24,734 bases of DNA from assembly GCA_051453625.1 (NCBI GenBank), contig JBOZIK010000001.1, positions 90,981,484 through 91,006,217 of the forward strand, given 5' to 3'. The position numbers and the translations under genes were made by a program. Position 1 is the stretch's first letter, and each line of letters starts with the position of its first letter. This stretch comes from Welwitschia mirabilis. Its lineage: Eukaryota > Gnetophyta > Gnetopsida > Welwitschiales. The notes under the pieces are model-generated. The model did no database searches. It was not told the DNA's origin and was given only the letters and a program-made list of their open reading frames with translations. Below are positions 1-9,851 of the stretch, piece by piece.

Positions 1-1001
1 TTGGTGCCTCAAATGAAAATTTATCAAAAGAATTTGCAAACATTATAACAAATCAATTTGAAATGAGTATGTTTGGTAAAGTTAAAATGTTTCTTGGACT
101 TTAAATAAAGCATATTAATGATGTAATATTTATTTTTCAATCCAAATATACAAGATATTTGATCAAATGATTTGATTAAAAAATGAAAAAATAGTTGATA
201 CTCCTATGTCTACATCATGTAAAGTAAGCTTGGATGAAAATGATAAATCAGTAGATTAAAAACTTTATAGAAGCATGATTGGTAATTTATTGTATTTAAT
301 CATAAATAGACTAGATATCATGTTTAGTGTTAGAGTTTCTACAAGATATCAATCTAATCCAATAGGCAGTAAAAAGGATAATCAGGTATATAAAAGGCAC
401 ATGTGATTATGATTTATGGTATCCAAATAAAACATCTTTCGATCTTACAGTTTTTAGTGATGCAGATTGGGCAGGATGCAAAAATGATAGAAAAAGTACA
501 AGTGGAAATTGCTTCCTTCTAGCTTTGTGTCTAGTTATATGGGCAAGTAAGAAATAAAACTCCATTTCTCTTTCCACTGCAGAAGCTGAATATATTGCTA
601 TAGGAAGTTGTTTCACTCACCTCTTATTGATGAAAGAAATGTTAAAATATTTTAGTATAACTTTTAAACAAGTTCCTATTTTTTGTGATAATACTAGTGC
701 TATTAATATATCTAAAAATCCAGTTTAGTACTCAAGAATAAAGCATATTAAACTTATACATCATTTTATTCGTGATTAAGTTTAAAAAGGTCATGTATCT
801 ATGAATTTTATTTCTACAGATCAATAATTAGCAAATATCTTTACTAAACCCCTTAATTTTAATACTTTTATTCGTCTCAGACATGAACTAGGGGTTCTCT
901 CATCATTCTATTATATAGTGCAGGGCATTCAACCGAATATGATTCAGTCAATAGGACTAAGTCGGTCGACCAGTTTTATACTCCGTCATCTGGTTCCTTA
1001 A
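1..1001 (+). pseudogene. Copia (Sirevirus-like) pol fragment: end of reverse transcriptase and RNase H
   Basis: This is the C-terminal part of a Ty1/copia polyprotein, which copies the element RNA into DNA and removes the RNA strand. It opens at the window edge inside the reverse transcriptase. KLYRSMIGNLLYL is readable near 260-298. The RNase H follows, with SDADWAGC near 456-479, STAEAEY near 573-593 and the copia landmark FCDNTSAINISKNP near 681-722. The last recognisable block, NIFTKPL, is near 831-854, and the frame closes at 999-1001. The copy is dead. The reading phase slips near 180 and again near 371-375, where several codons before the RNase H are also missing. In-frame stops lie at 102, 168, 177, 257, 555, 726, 777, 783 and 825. 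Most replace a Gln codon. A different-frame minus ORF over 407-616 is a shadow of this region. Confidence 0.93.
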
Positions 1002-1536
1002 AAAGTTCTGTAGCCACTATAGCAGTAGGACAAAAGAGAGTTATTTATTTTTCCATCTGATTTATTAATATTCTCTGTGGATTTTCATTCTTAAATTTTC
1101 TGAGGTTTTACTCTGTCATATTAATTTTTTAAATACATTATGTAATTGAAAATCATTATCTTATTTAACTATTCATTTTACTTATAATGTGAATCAATCA
1201 TATTTTCTAGCACAATTTTTGTATCATCTGACATATCTTAGTTAATTATATGTACTCTTTTGGATAACTTAAAATCGTTTTTTATCATTTCAAAATATAT
1301 TTCTGTGTGATCTATTTTAATCAGTGTTCTTGATCACATTTGGATTATCATTTCATATGATTATGTTTTATCAAATTGTGCATAGTCAAATTTATAACAT
1401 TTAAAAGCACAAAATTTTGTTTATTCAAATACCTTAACTTGTATTAATATTTAAATTATTTTGTTTACATAAGATAAGGGGATAAAATTTTACATTTCTA
1501 GATACATATTTCAAGATATTTCTTTGCCAGTGATGT
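1002..1536 (+). other. Copia 3' untranslated internal region
   Basis: This AT-rich stretch lies between the end of the pol frame and the first polypurine tract. I see no ORF, domain or tandem repeat in it. Its position fits the noncoding 3' internal region of a Sirevirus-type copia element. If the element once had an env-like ORF here, it is no longer readable. Confidence 0.5.
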
Positions 1537-1739
1537 TAAAGGGGAAAGAAAATATAGTGTTTTCAAAGTATTTTGTTAAAGGGGGAAATTTTATCCTTTT
1601 CTTAATATGTTTATATGTCTTGATGAAAGGGGGAGTTTTTAATTATAATATGCCTCAAAGTTTTTAGTGAAAGAGTCTAAATATATTTATTTTATGAAAT
1701 CACTTAATTGTTTACCATCAATGTCAAAGGGGTAGATTG
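1537..1739 (+). promoter_or_regulatory. Four polypurine tracts upstream of the copia 3' LTR
   Basis: Four A/G tracts with an AAAGGGG core start near 1537, 1578, 1625 and 1724 on the + strand, 40-100 bp apart. The last is followed at once by the proposed LTR start at 1738. A polypurine tract primes plus-strand DNA synthesis in reverse transcription. Several polypurine-like tracts ahead of the 3' LTR are, as I recall the literature, a mark of Sireviruses. The last tract carries a T inside its G run, so it has decayed. The repetition is seen directly; the Sirevirus assignment is inference. Confidence 0.75.
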
Positions 1740-1894
1740 TCAGATTATATTTGCTAATTGATGTCAAACTAATTTCTCTCATGTAGTGCAAAAATGTTAT
1801 ATCTTGTGTGTAGATAAGACTGTGTTTTGCAAGTGAAAGANNNNNNNNNNAATGCACTAGAAAAACTATTGAGTTACGTTAACCTCTAATAGGA

Positions 1895-2258
1895 GTTGAC
1901 CAGATCCTAAAGGGGTCAACCACACTTGAAGCAGTTACAAAAAAAAAAAACTGAATCCAGAGGGGTCGACCAGATTCTTATGAGGTCGATCGAAGCTATA
2001 ACCTAAAGAACCAGTGTTCATGAACCAAATGGCAAGGGGTCGACTGGATATTTATGGGGTCAACTGAATTTAAGAACCTAATAGATAGTAGTTTTAGATT
2101 GAGAGACAAAGGGTCGACTGGACCTAGGATGGAACCGATCAGACTGGGGTTAACCGGACTTAGAGACGTAAAAATCTAGGATGATGAAAGTCTTTTCTTA
2201 GGCGACCTACGTAATTCATAACACCATATGAAGTCTACTGGATTTTTATGGGGTCAAC
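1895..2258 (+). repeat. Array of paired GTCGAC-type motifs in copia U3
   Basis: Degenerate copies of GGGGTCGACYGGA start (at the GTC) at 1895, 1915, 1965, 1985, 2039, 2059, 2113, 2149, 2233 and 2253. Four pairs (1895/1915, 1965/1985, 2039/2059, 2233/2253) are exactly 20 bp apart, and the pairs recur about every 70-74 bp until 2113. Intact copies are the palindrome GTCGAC. Others read GTCAAC, GTTGAC, GTCGAT, GTCTAC or GTTAAC, mostly one transition away. The position upstream of the TATA box suggests a transcriptional element; this is inference. Confidence 0.8.
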
Positions 2259-2388
2259 TAGATGACAAAGAAAATAAATTTATCTAAAAGTTATGTATCC
2301 ATTTCCTAGCCGTTACCTAGTCATTTTCTAGCCGTTTATAGTCCTTGGAGGTGTAATTCATTTTTAATAAATCCTAATAGCCTTCCAT

Positions 2389-2397
2389 TATAAATAG
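2389..2397 (+). promoter_or_regulatory. TATA box of the copia LTR
   Basis: TATAAATAG lies 131 bp downstream of the motif array and about 650 bp into the LTR. It fits the U3/R boundary, with transcription starting some 25-35 bp downstream. It is a good match to the plant TATA consensus. Confidence 0.65.
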
Positions 2398-2678
2398 CTA
2401 CGTAATAAATGACCTAGAGAGCTTTTTGGGTAGTATTCCTATTCAACATAATCATGTGGATCCAAAAAATCAAGTTGTATTTTCATTGGCATATCGTTGT
2501 ATTACTTTATATCTAATTGAGGAGATCTATCTTTGGCAAAATAGCTTCACTCAGAATTAGATCTAAGAGCTTCATCACTGTGATCTATTACAGAAGAGCT
2601 CCACTTATTTTACTACTATTAAACATGTGATATCTCAGTAATCAAGGCATCATCATATCACATCCATTGCTGTCAGAT

Positions 2679-2738
2679 GTTGAGACTTAGCTTATAAAAG
2701 TCCGTTGTTAAAGGTTGAGACTTAGCCTATAAAAGTCC
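2679..2738 (+). repeat. Two 25-bp direct repeats in LTR R/U5
   Basis: A 25-bp block starting GTTGAGACTTAG and ending AAAAGTCC occurs at 2679-2703 and 2714-2738, a 35-bp period. The copies differ at one base (C/T). They sit downstream of the TATA box, so they would lie in the transcribed part of the LTR. Confidence 0.85.
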
Positions 2739-2888
2739 ACTCGTAAGGGTTACAGGTGAACCTGGCAAAACCTGTGACATAACAGAGATCCGAGATCAAT
2801 CTTGAGAGGCTGATTATTAAGAGTAAAGTAGGGGAGTTCCCGAACCACTATAAATCCTAAGTGCATGCTTTCTATCTTTTTTATTCTT

Positions 2889-3786
2889 NNNNNNNNNNNN
2901 NNNNNNNNNNNNNNNNNNNNNNNNNNNNNNNNNNNNNNNNNNNNNNNNNNNNNNNNNNNNNNNNNNNNNNNNNNNNNNNNNNNNNNNNNNNNNNNNNNNN
3001 NNNNNNNNNNNNNNNNNNNNNNNNNNNNNNNNNNNNNNNNNNNNNNNNNNNNNNNNNNNNNNNNNNNNNNNNNNNNNNNNNNNNNNNNNNNNNNNNNNNN
3101 NNNNNNNNNNNNNNNNNNNNNNNNNNNNNNNNNNNNNNNNNNNNNNNNNNNNNNNNNNNNNNNNNNNNNNNNNNNNNNNNNNNNNNNNNNNNNNNNNNNN
3201 NNNNNNNNNNNNNNNNNNNNNNNNNNNNNNNNNNNNNNNNNNNNNNNNNNNNNNNNNNNNNNNNNNNNNNNNNNNNNNNNNNNNNNNNNNNNNNNNNNNN
3301 NNNNNNNNNNNNNNNNNNNNNNNNNNNNNNNNNNNNNNNNNNNNNNNNNNNNNNNNNNNNNNNNNNNNNNNNNNNNNNNNNNNNNNNNNNNNNNNNNNNN
3401 NNNNNNNNNNNNNNNNNNNNNNNNNNNNNNNNNNNNNNNNNNNNNNNNNNNNNNNNNNNNNNNNNNNNNNNNNNNNNNNNNNNNNNNNNNNNNNNNNNNN
3501 NNNNNNNNNNNNNNNNNNNNNNNNNNNNNNNNNNNNNNNNNNNNNNNNNNNNNNNNNNNNNNNNNNNNNNNNNNNNNNNNNNNNNNNNNNNNNNNNNNNN
3601 NNNNNNNNNNNNNNNNNNNNNNNNNNNNNNNNNNNNNNNNNNNNNNNNNNNNNNNNNNNNNNNNNNNNNNNNNNNNNNNNNNNNNNNNNNNNNNNNNNNN
3701 NNNNNNNNNNNNNNNNNNNNNNNNNNNNNNNNNNNNNNNNNNNNNNNNNNNNNNNNNNNNNNNNNNNNNNNNNNNNNNNNNNNNNN
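2889..3786. other. Assembly gap (898 N)
   Basis: Unknown bases between the copia LTR and the gypsy pol fragment. Reading frames across this block are artefacts. The copia LTR end and the junction between the two elements are hidden here. Confidence 0.99.
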
Positions 3787-4029
3787 TTTAAAATACATTT
3801 TTACCCAACCAAACTTAAACCTTAGGAAATGAAGATGGATGGAATTTTTGTGTAACTTTGATCTTGAAATTTTATACCATGAGTGCAAAGGAAATAAAGT
3901 TGTAGATGTTGTTAGTAGACATAGCTATCTTAAAATAATTATGGAAATTCAAAGTCAAATACCTCTTATTATTGCAAAGGGTCAAAACAAAGATGAGAAC
4001 TATTAAAAATTAAAGGATCAATTAGAGAG
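3787..4029 (+). pseudogene. Ty3/gypsy pol fragment: end of RNase H
   Basis: In the frame through 3833 the sequence reads RWMEFLCNFDLEI and then a block ending NKVVDVVSRHS (to about 3925). This is the C-terminal end of a gypsy RNase H, which in many families ends with an 'ADALSR'-type block; here it is VDVVSR. The product would degrade RNA in RNA-DNA hybrids during reverse transcription. The linker towards the integrase follows before the gap. It matches in orientation and family the integrase fragment after the next gap, so both are probably one element. Confidence 0.82.
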
Positions 4030-4935
4030 NNNNNNNNNNNNNNNNNNNNNNNNNNNNNNNNNNNNNNNNNNNNNNNNNNNNNNNNNNNNNNNNNNNNNNN
4101 NNNNNNNNNNNNNNNNNNNNNNNNNNNNNNNNNNNNNNNNNNNNNNNNNNNNNNNNNNNNNNNNNNNNNNNNNNNNNNNNNNNNNNNNNNNNNNNNNNNN
4201 NNNNNNNNNNNNNNNNNNNNNNNNNNNNNNNNNNNNNNNNNNNNNNNNNNNNNNNNNNNNNNNNNNNNNNNNNNNNNNNNNNNNNNNNNNNNNNNNNNNN
4301 NNNNNNNNNNNNNNNNNNNNNNNNNNNNNNNNNNNNNNNNNNNNNNNNNNNNNNNNNNNNNNNNNNNNNNNNNNNNNNNNNNNNNNNNNNNNNNNNNNNN
4401 NNNNNNNNNNNNNNNNNNNNNNNNNNNNNNNNNNNNNNNNNNNNNNNNNNNNNNNNNNNNNNNNNNNNNNNNNNNNNNNNNNNNNNNNNNNNNNNNNNNN
4501 NNNNNNNNNNNNNNNNNNNNNNNNNNNNNNNNNNNNNNNNNNNNNNNNNNNNNNNNNNNNNNNNNNNNNNNNNNNNNNNNNNNNNNNNNNNNNNNNNNNN
4601 NNNNNNNNNNNNNNNNNNNNNNNNNNNNNNNNNNNNNNNNNNNNNNNNNNNNNNNNNNNNNNNNNNNNNNNNNNNNNNNNNNNNNNNNNNNNNNNNNNNN
4701 NNNNNNNNNNNNNNNNNNNNNNNNNNNNNNNNNNNNNNNNNNNNNNNNNNNNNNNNNNNNNNNNNNNNNNNNNNNNNNNNNNNNNNNNNNNNNNNNNNNN
4801 NNNNNNNNNNNNNNNNNNNNNNNNNNNNNNNNNNNNNNNNNNNNNNNNNNNNNNNNNNNNNNNNNNNNNNNNNNNNNNNNNNNNNNNNNNNNNNNNNNNN
4901 NNNNNNNNNNNNNNNNNNNNNNNNNNNNNNNNNNN
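4030..4935. other. Assembly gap (906 N)
   Basis: Unknown bases inside the gypsy pol gene. The zinc finger and first catalytic Asp of the integrase would lie here. Confidence 0.99.
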
Positions 4936-5850
4936 TTTAGAATGTTATTCATTTACATGGTGTACTCTTAGTGATTATTTCTGACAGGAACTCAAAATTT
5001 GCCTCTAAATTTTGACAAGAACTATAATTGGAATTAGGAACTAAGCTGAATATGAGCATAACATTTCATCCTTAAAGAGATGGTTAAGCAGAAAGAGTCA
5101 ATCAAATCCTAGAATATCTTCTTAGAGCATGTCTTCTTGATAAGCCTAAAAGTTTGGAAGAATACCTACCATTAGTGAAATTTGCATATAATAATAGTTA
5201 TTAAAGTTCTATTCAAATGACTCCATTTGAAGCTTTATATGATAGGAAATGCAAAGCATCCTCTATATGAACAGAACCTAAGGAAATATTGATAATAGAA
5301 CCACAAATGTTACAAAAAATGAAAAATAAGATGAAAACCATTAAGAATAGATTAAAGGAAGTAGAAAATAGGCAAAAGATGTATGCAGGTCATTAAAGAA
5401 GATACCTTGAATTCCAATTAGGTGACCATGTCTTCCTCAAGGTATCACCAATGAAATTAGTTATGCAAGAAGTCAAGAGAGCAAAACTAGCCCTTAGATT
5501 TATTGGATCATTTCAAATATTGGAACATGTTAGACCTGTTACATATAGACTTGCTTTACCTCCCTAATTATTGCACATGCATAATGTTTTTTATGTGAAT
5601 GTGCTAAAAAAGTATATTGCAAATCCTTCTCATGTTTTGATTTAGTCTTATATTCAGGTGGGAACCTAATTGTTTGACTATAGAGGATCTAAAAGCAGTG
5701 TTGGACTGATGAACTATCAGTTTACGGAATAAGGAGGTCCATCAAGTAAAGATAAAATGGAGTCATCATAGTCCTGATGAATCTACTTGATAGCTAGAAG
5801 AATCAATAAAAAATCAATACCCAAGTCTTTTTGAATTCCATAATATGTAA
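4936..5850 (+). pseudogene. Ty3/gypsy integrase with chromodomain-like tail (Tekay/Del-like)
   Basis: This is the second half of a gypsy integrase, the enzyme that inserts the DNA copy into the chromosome. The catalytic Asp of IISDRNSKF is at 4983-4985 and the catalytic Glu of AERVNQ at 5091-5093, with 35 codons between, the spacing of the D-D-35-E family. Further blocks are FAYNNSY, MTPFEALY, GDHVFLKVSPMK and HNVFYVNVLKKYI. The tail, with EVHQVKIKWSHHSP and later LEESIKNQYPSLF (to about 5830), resembles the chromodomain-type end of Tekay/Del chromoviruses, which directs insertion into heterochromatin. Stops occur at 5073, 5085, 5202 and elsewhere, several at positions normally Gln. The gene is dead. 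Family assignment is from sequence resemblance only. Confidence 0.9.
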
Positions 5851-5903
5851 TATTAGACTTCTAAATCATTATGTACTTTGATTTCCTGGAGTAAATCCTT
5901 CGT

Positions 5904-5916
5904 AAGTAGGGGAGTA
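5904..5916 (+). promoter_or_regulatory. Polypurine tract of the gypsy element
   Basis: AAGTAGGGGAGTA directly precedes the LTR start TGTTATAACCC. It overlaps the end of the decayed pol frame, as is usual in Tekay-type elements. It would prime plus-strand DNA synthesis. Confidence 0.75.
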
Positions 5917-6796
5917 TGTTATAACCCATATTCTGTAAGCTTTAATTAATAGAGTTTCTAAACTATGTAATACATTTTGATATCAATTTTAATGAAAGTC
6001 CCTTTTTATTGAGAACTTATATGTAGCCCTATAATCAATAATGTATTGTATGTCAATATTTATAGATACTCATAAGGTTACTTAATTGATTAATCTTAGT
6101 TTAGATAATTTATTATTTCAAGTTATAATAATATTATAAGAATTTTAATATTAAATAAATTTATTTATGATTAGGCAAGTCATTTTCTATGGTTAAATAA
6201 TTAAATCGAAAAAAATCCATATGAAGATGTAAAATAATATCTACAAAAAAAGGGACCTGTGACATATTTATTTTAATCATTTATTCATGTGTCTTATTCA
6301 ATTTTTAAAAGAAACTAAAATTACTTGGTAAAAGTGAAAGAATAATAAGTAAGAGTATTATGTTCAACTATGACATTTTCTTAGAACCCATTATTACATT
6401 TTTCTTACATATAATTATGGTATTCCTTTCTTGTTATTTGTGTTGTCGATATGATGGATCATGAAGAGTATAAACATGTGAATAAGTACATGCACTCTTA
6501 TCCATAAATTAAAAAGGATAAATGAGTATAATTTATTCTACTATGACTTTTATCTTATTGATATTTGTGAAAGTACTTTATGTATAAAATATCATTTTTG
6601 ATATTGTGTCGCATGACAATTTTGAAATTGGTGCATTGATTCTTTTAATGCATTTTAAATATGTTTTGGATTAATTATGAGCTAATAAAGGATTAAGAAG
6701 GATGCAGGTAATTAATCTTGTTAATTGAAGTAAGAATATTACTCACCCAAATTAGATGCATGAGTCATAAATAAGATTCCTTTTGTCATTCATACA

Positions 6797-7035
6797 TCAC
6801 TTTCAACTCTTACATAAGCTTTTACAACTTATCATTAATTAATCTTATCAATGTCACTTTTACACAAGCTCATCCAACTTGTCATTAATTAATCTTACCA
6901 CTATCATTCACATGTTGAAATCACTTTTATATAAAGTCTATCCAGCTTGTCATTGATCAATCTTATCATTGTCACACATGTCAATGTCACTTTTACACAA
7001 GTCCATTCAACTTATTATTGATAAATATTATCAAG
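6797..7035 (+). repeat. Four-copy 57-67-bp tandem repeat in gypsy U3
   Basis: Copies begin with TCACTTT at 6797, 6854, 6921 and 6987. Each contains an AACTT(A/G)TCATT-like block followed by a version of AATCTTATCA. Steps are 57, 67 and 66 bp because of small insertions. The array lies upstream of the TATA box at 7121, so it may have had enhancer function; this is inference. Confidence 0.8.
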
Positions 7036-7120
7036 TAAGAGAGCTTTCTTTATCTTATAGGTAAAGTGATATACATGGTCTTTAACCAATTATATCAAGG
7101 GCCTTTGGATACCATCTATC

Positions 7121-7128
7121 TATAAATA
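7121..7128 (+). promoter_or_regulatory. TATA box of the gypsy LTR
   Basis: TATAAATA followed by GAGCCC, about 85 bp downstream of the U3 repeat array. This is the likely promoter of the Tekay-like element. Confidence 0.6.
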
Positions 7129-7216
7129 GAGCCCTCTCCCTTCTTTTCGAACTAGTATTCTTGAAGCAAGTTTATGCTACCAAATTTTCTTTTCAATCTT
7201 TCTTCCTCTTAAGTAT

Positions 7217-7293
7217 GGAGTTGAAGCTTGAAGCTTGGAGTTTGGAGCTAGGAGCTTGGAGCTTAGAACTTGAAGCTTGAAATCTTGGAGATA
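7217..7293 (+). repeat. Heptanucleotide tandem repeat (GRAGCTT)n
   Basis: About ten seven-base units follow one another: GAAGCTT at 7223 and 7230, then GGAGTTT, GGAGCTA, GGAGCTT twice, AGAACTT, GAAGCTT, an 8-base variant GAAATCTT, and GGAGATA. The period of seven cannot keep a reading frame, so it is not protein code. It lies about 90 bp downstream of the TATA box, in the presumed transcribed leader. Confidence 0.88.
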
Positions 7294-7424
7294 GGATTCT
7301 AGAGCTTAATACTTTCTCAATATTCTTTAAGGATAATCAATCTTCTTCCCTCCAAGTGGATTCTTCTTTTATGAGCCTTTTTTTTTCATTTCTTGCATTA
7401 GGCCTATGCATATGATTTACATTT

Positions 7425-7584
7425 TTCCCTCCCATTGGCTGATAATAAGATAAGGGAGATATTTGAGAAATCTCTTTACATGCTTAGTTGATGGATTTAT
7501 CAATGCTTATAAATATATTTTCTTCCCTCCCATTGGTATAGACTAAGATAAGGGAGAGAGTTGAGGGACCTCTTAACATGCTTA
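7425..7584 (+). repeat. 62-bp imperfect direct repeat in the gypsy LTR
   Basis: A 62-bp block starting TTCCCTCCCATTGG and ending ACATGCTTA occurs at 7425-7486 and 7523-7584, a 98-bp period. Most positions match. It lies downstream of the TATA box within the proposed LTR. Confidence 0.85.
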
Positions 7585-8909
7585 TCTTCTATGTGTCTAA
7601 TGGATGTTTTTGCCAAGTGCCTAAGGGTTCACTATAATTTTGGGTAGTCATGTTGTGTTGCATTGGGATATTTTTTAAATGCATTTTACATCATACTTGA
7701 ATTAGAGTCTTATTAGTATGAATGATTCTGATCCTTAGGAATCTATTTAGGCTAGGTACTCTTTCTCAGAAAAATCCTAAGGCTCATGTTATTGATGTAT
7801 TATTTATTATAGGTTTATAGTACTTATAATTATATTTATTTATTTATAATATAAATTCATAGTCATTAATTAATTTTATTTCTATAAACTAGTATGATTT
7901 CTCTTGTGCTTAATTTGCTTAAAGTTTATCGTTTGTTCTTTTTAAGTCAAGCAATGTAAGAAAGTGATAACTTATTTAATACTAAGTAAAATTTTATGAA
8001 ATTTTTTAGATAGGTCTATAATTATGTTAGAAAGTTAAAAGTATTAAAATAGTTAATTTTTATAAGGCTAAAAGAAATTTTAAATTATTTTATTAAAATA
8101 TCTTAAAATTTATAAGCACAAAATAGCAAGCAAACGGTTTCAGGTTTTAGAATTTATAGAGAGTTCTGAGTATCAATAAAGTAGTCTAAATTGTAGAGAA
8201 CTAAATAAGCTTTCCAAAATATATTTACTTATTGAAAAATGCCATGTAGATTAAACATTATAGCCACTTTAGTAAAGGGTATTAGTTTAGTAATTCTTCA
8301 ACTTAGGTAGTTTTTATAGTTAAAATATTGAGTCTGTAAAATACATCTAAGCTAATTTAAACTTATTAAAATTAGTTTTTAGGAATATTATAATGGTTAT
8401 AATTTAAGGAAATTAAGTCTATTTTATTTCTACATTTTTGACTAATTAATTATAAATTTTTAGTTTTAATGTCTTTTAAAAGGTAAGAAAATCTATAATT
8501 AACTTTAATAATTATAGATATTATCTAATAGAAGTACCAAATTATTTTAGATATTATTTATGATTTCTAGTTAAGTTATTTTTATTTTTCTACTCTTTTT
8601 ATATAAATTTGTATTGAAATTTAGGCTCTTATTCTTTCCTTTCATGCATAACATTAGAGATGTCTACTTAATGATTCTAGAGATGTATTATCTAATTAAT
8701 TAGCTTTTTTAATTTTTTTTTCAATAAGACATGCATATATTTTACCTAGCTCTATTTTATGTATACCTTTAACAATGATAAAGGGGATTTTCAAGTTGTC
8801 TTAGTTTCATAAATGAAGCATCATGTTTTTAGGATAGAACTTGGATGTATAAATGTGTCTTATTTGAAAGAATTATTATAATGTAGAAAAATAAAGAGAT
8901 GTTTTCTTT

Positions 8910-9405
8910 NNNNNNNNNNNNNNNNNNNNNNNNNNNNNNNNNNNNNNNNNNNNNNNNNNNNNNNNNNNNNNNNNNNNNNNNNNNNNNNNNNNNNNNNNNN
9001 NNNNNNNNNNNNNNNNNNNNNNNNNNNNNNNNNNNNNNNNNNNNNNNNNNNNNNNNNNNNNNNNNNNNNNNNNNNNNNNNNNNNNNNNNNNNNNNNNNNN
9101 NNNNNNNNNNNNNNNNNNNNNNNNNNNNNNNNNNNNNNNNNNNNNNNNNNNNNNNNNNNNNNNNNNNNNNNNNNNNNNNNNNNNNNNNNNNNNNNNNNNN
9201 NNNNNNNNNNNNNNNNNNNNNNNNNNNNNNNNNNNNNNNNNNNNNNNNNNNNNNNNNNNNNNNNNNNNNNNNNNNNNNNNNNNNNNNNNNNNNNNNNNNN
9301 NNNNNNNNNNNNNNNNNNNNNNNNNNNNNNNNNNNNNNNNNNNNNNNNNNNNNNNNNNNNNNNNNNNNNNNNNNNNNNNNNNNNNNNNNNNNNNNNNNNN
9401 NNNNN
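8910..9405. other. Assembly gap (496 N)
   Basis: Unknown bases within the proposed gypsy LTR, so the LTR length is only as good as the gap estimate. Confidence 0.99.
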
Positions 9406-9851
9406 AGCCTATGGAGTTGAGCCCAACCATGTTTGTATAGTTTAGAACCTGAAGTAGAACCAACTCACATCTGGAGGGTGGCTAGGTATCGAATTGGAAT
9501 GCCATTAATAGGATATGCAACCTTCTATTATATTAGTTAGGCATTATCCTAAAAGTTGTCCATTGTATGTGATAAAACAAGTTAACATTCCATCAACTTT
9601 ATACAAGATACTTTTGTGTAACGAAAACAAAGTTAGAAATAAATGTAGGATACAATTTTGATATCGATATTGTATGCAAACCAAAAGGGTCTACAATTAA
9701 GTAATAATTATGTTTTCTAATTATTTTAAATCTTATAATGTATTAATAGAGTCTAAATAGGATTTGATCTTAGGTTCCGTTATGCATGTTAGTTGATAAT
9801 ACTTTAAAAAAAATTATGGTTAAGTAGGGTAATTGAAGTTAGGGTGTTACA

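Larger units (their letters stand above)
1738..2888 (+). mobile_element. Sirevirus-like copia 3' LTR, right end lost in gap
   Basis: The LTR is taken to start with TGTC at 1738, directly after the last polypurine tract. It runs at least 1151 bp into a gap, so its CA end cannot be seen. It contains an array of GTCGAC-type motifs at 1895-2258 (U3), a TATA box at 2389, and a short direct repeat at 2679-2738. Near the gap lies the 16-base block AACCACTATAAATCCT (2843-2858), which also occurs, inverted, in the LTR at 19055-19972. That shared block ties the two elements to one lineage. Ten unresolved bases lie at 1841-1850. Confidence 0.8.
5917..9851 (+). mobile_element. Candidate Tekay/Del-like gypsy 3' LTR (about 3.9 kb, with one gap)
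   Basis: The left edge is well supported: TGTTATAACCC follows the polypurine tract at 5917. The right edge is proposed at 9851, where GGGTGTTACA ends and integrase code of another element begins. That end is a frequent LTR terminus in this lineage and an approximate inverted match of the left terminus. Inside are a four-copy repeat (6797-7035), a TATA box (7121), a heptamer repeat (7217-7293) and a 62-bp duplication (7425-7584). The stretches 7585-8909 and 9406-9840 are AT-rich and I see no gene or further repeat in them. The length is large but within the range of Tekay/Del LTRs. The matching 5' LTR is outside the window. Confidence 0.6.

Noticed and set aside
407-616. 69-residue ATG frame on the minus strand
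   Set aside because: It is the reverse of the copia RNase H, which has clear family motifs on the + strand.
1895-2258. CRISPR-like or satellite interpretation of the spaced motif array
   Set aside because: The genome is a plant's, the repeats are short and degenerate, and they lie in an LTR with a TATA box and polypurine tracts next to it.
2861-4952. Long open frames across the N runs (2861-3888, 3969-4952)
   Set aside because: They are open only because N has no stop codons. The same is true of the frames over 8876-9463.
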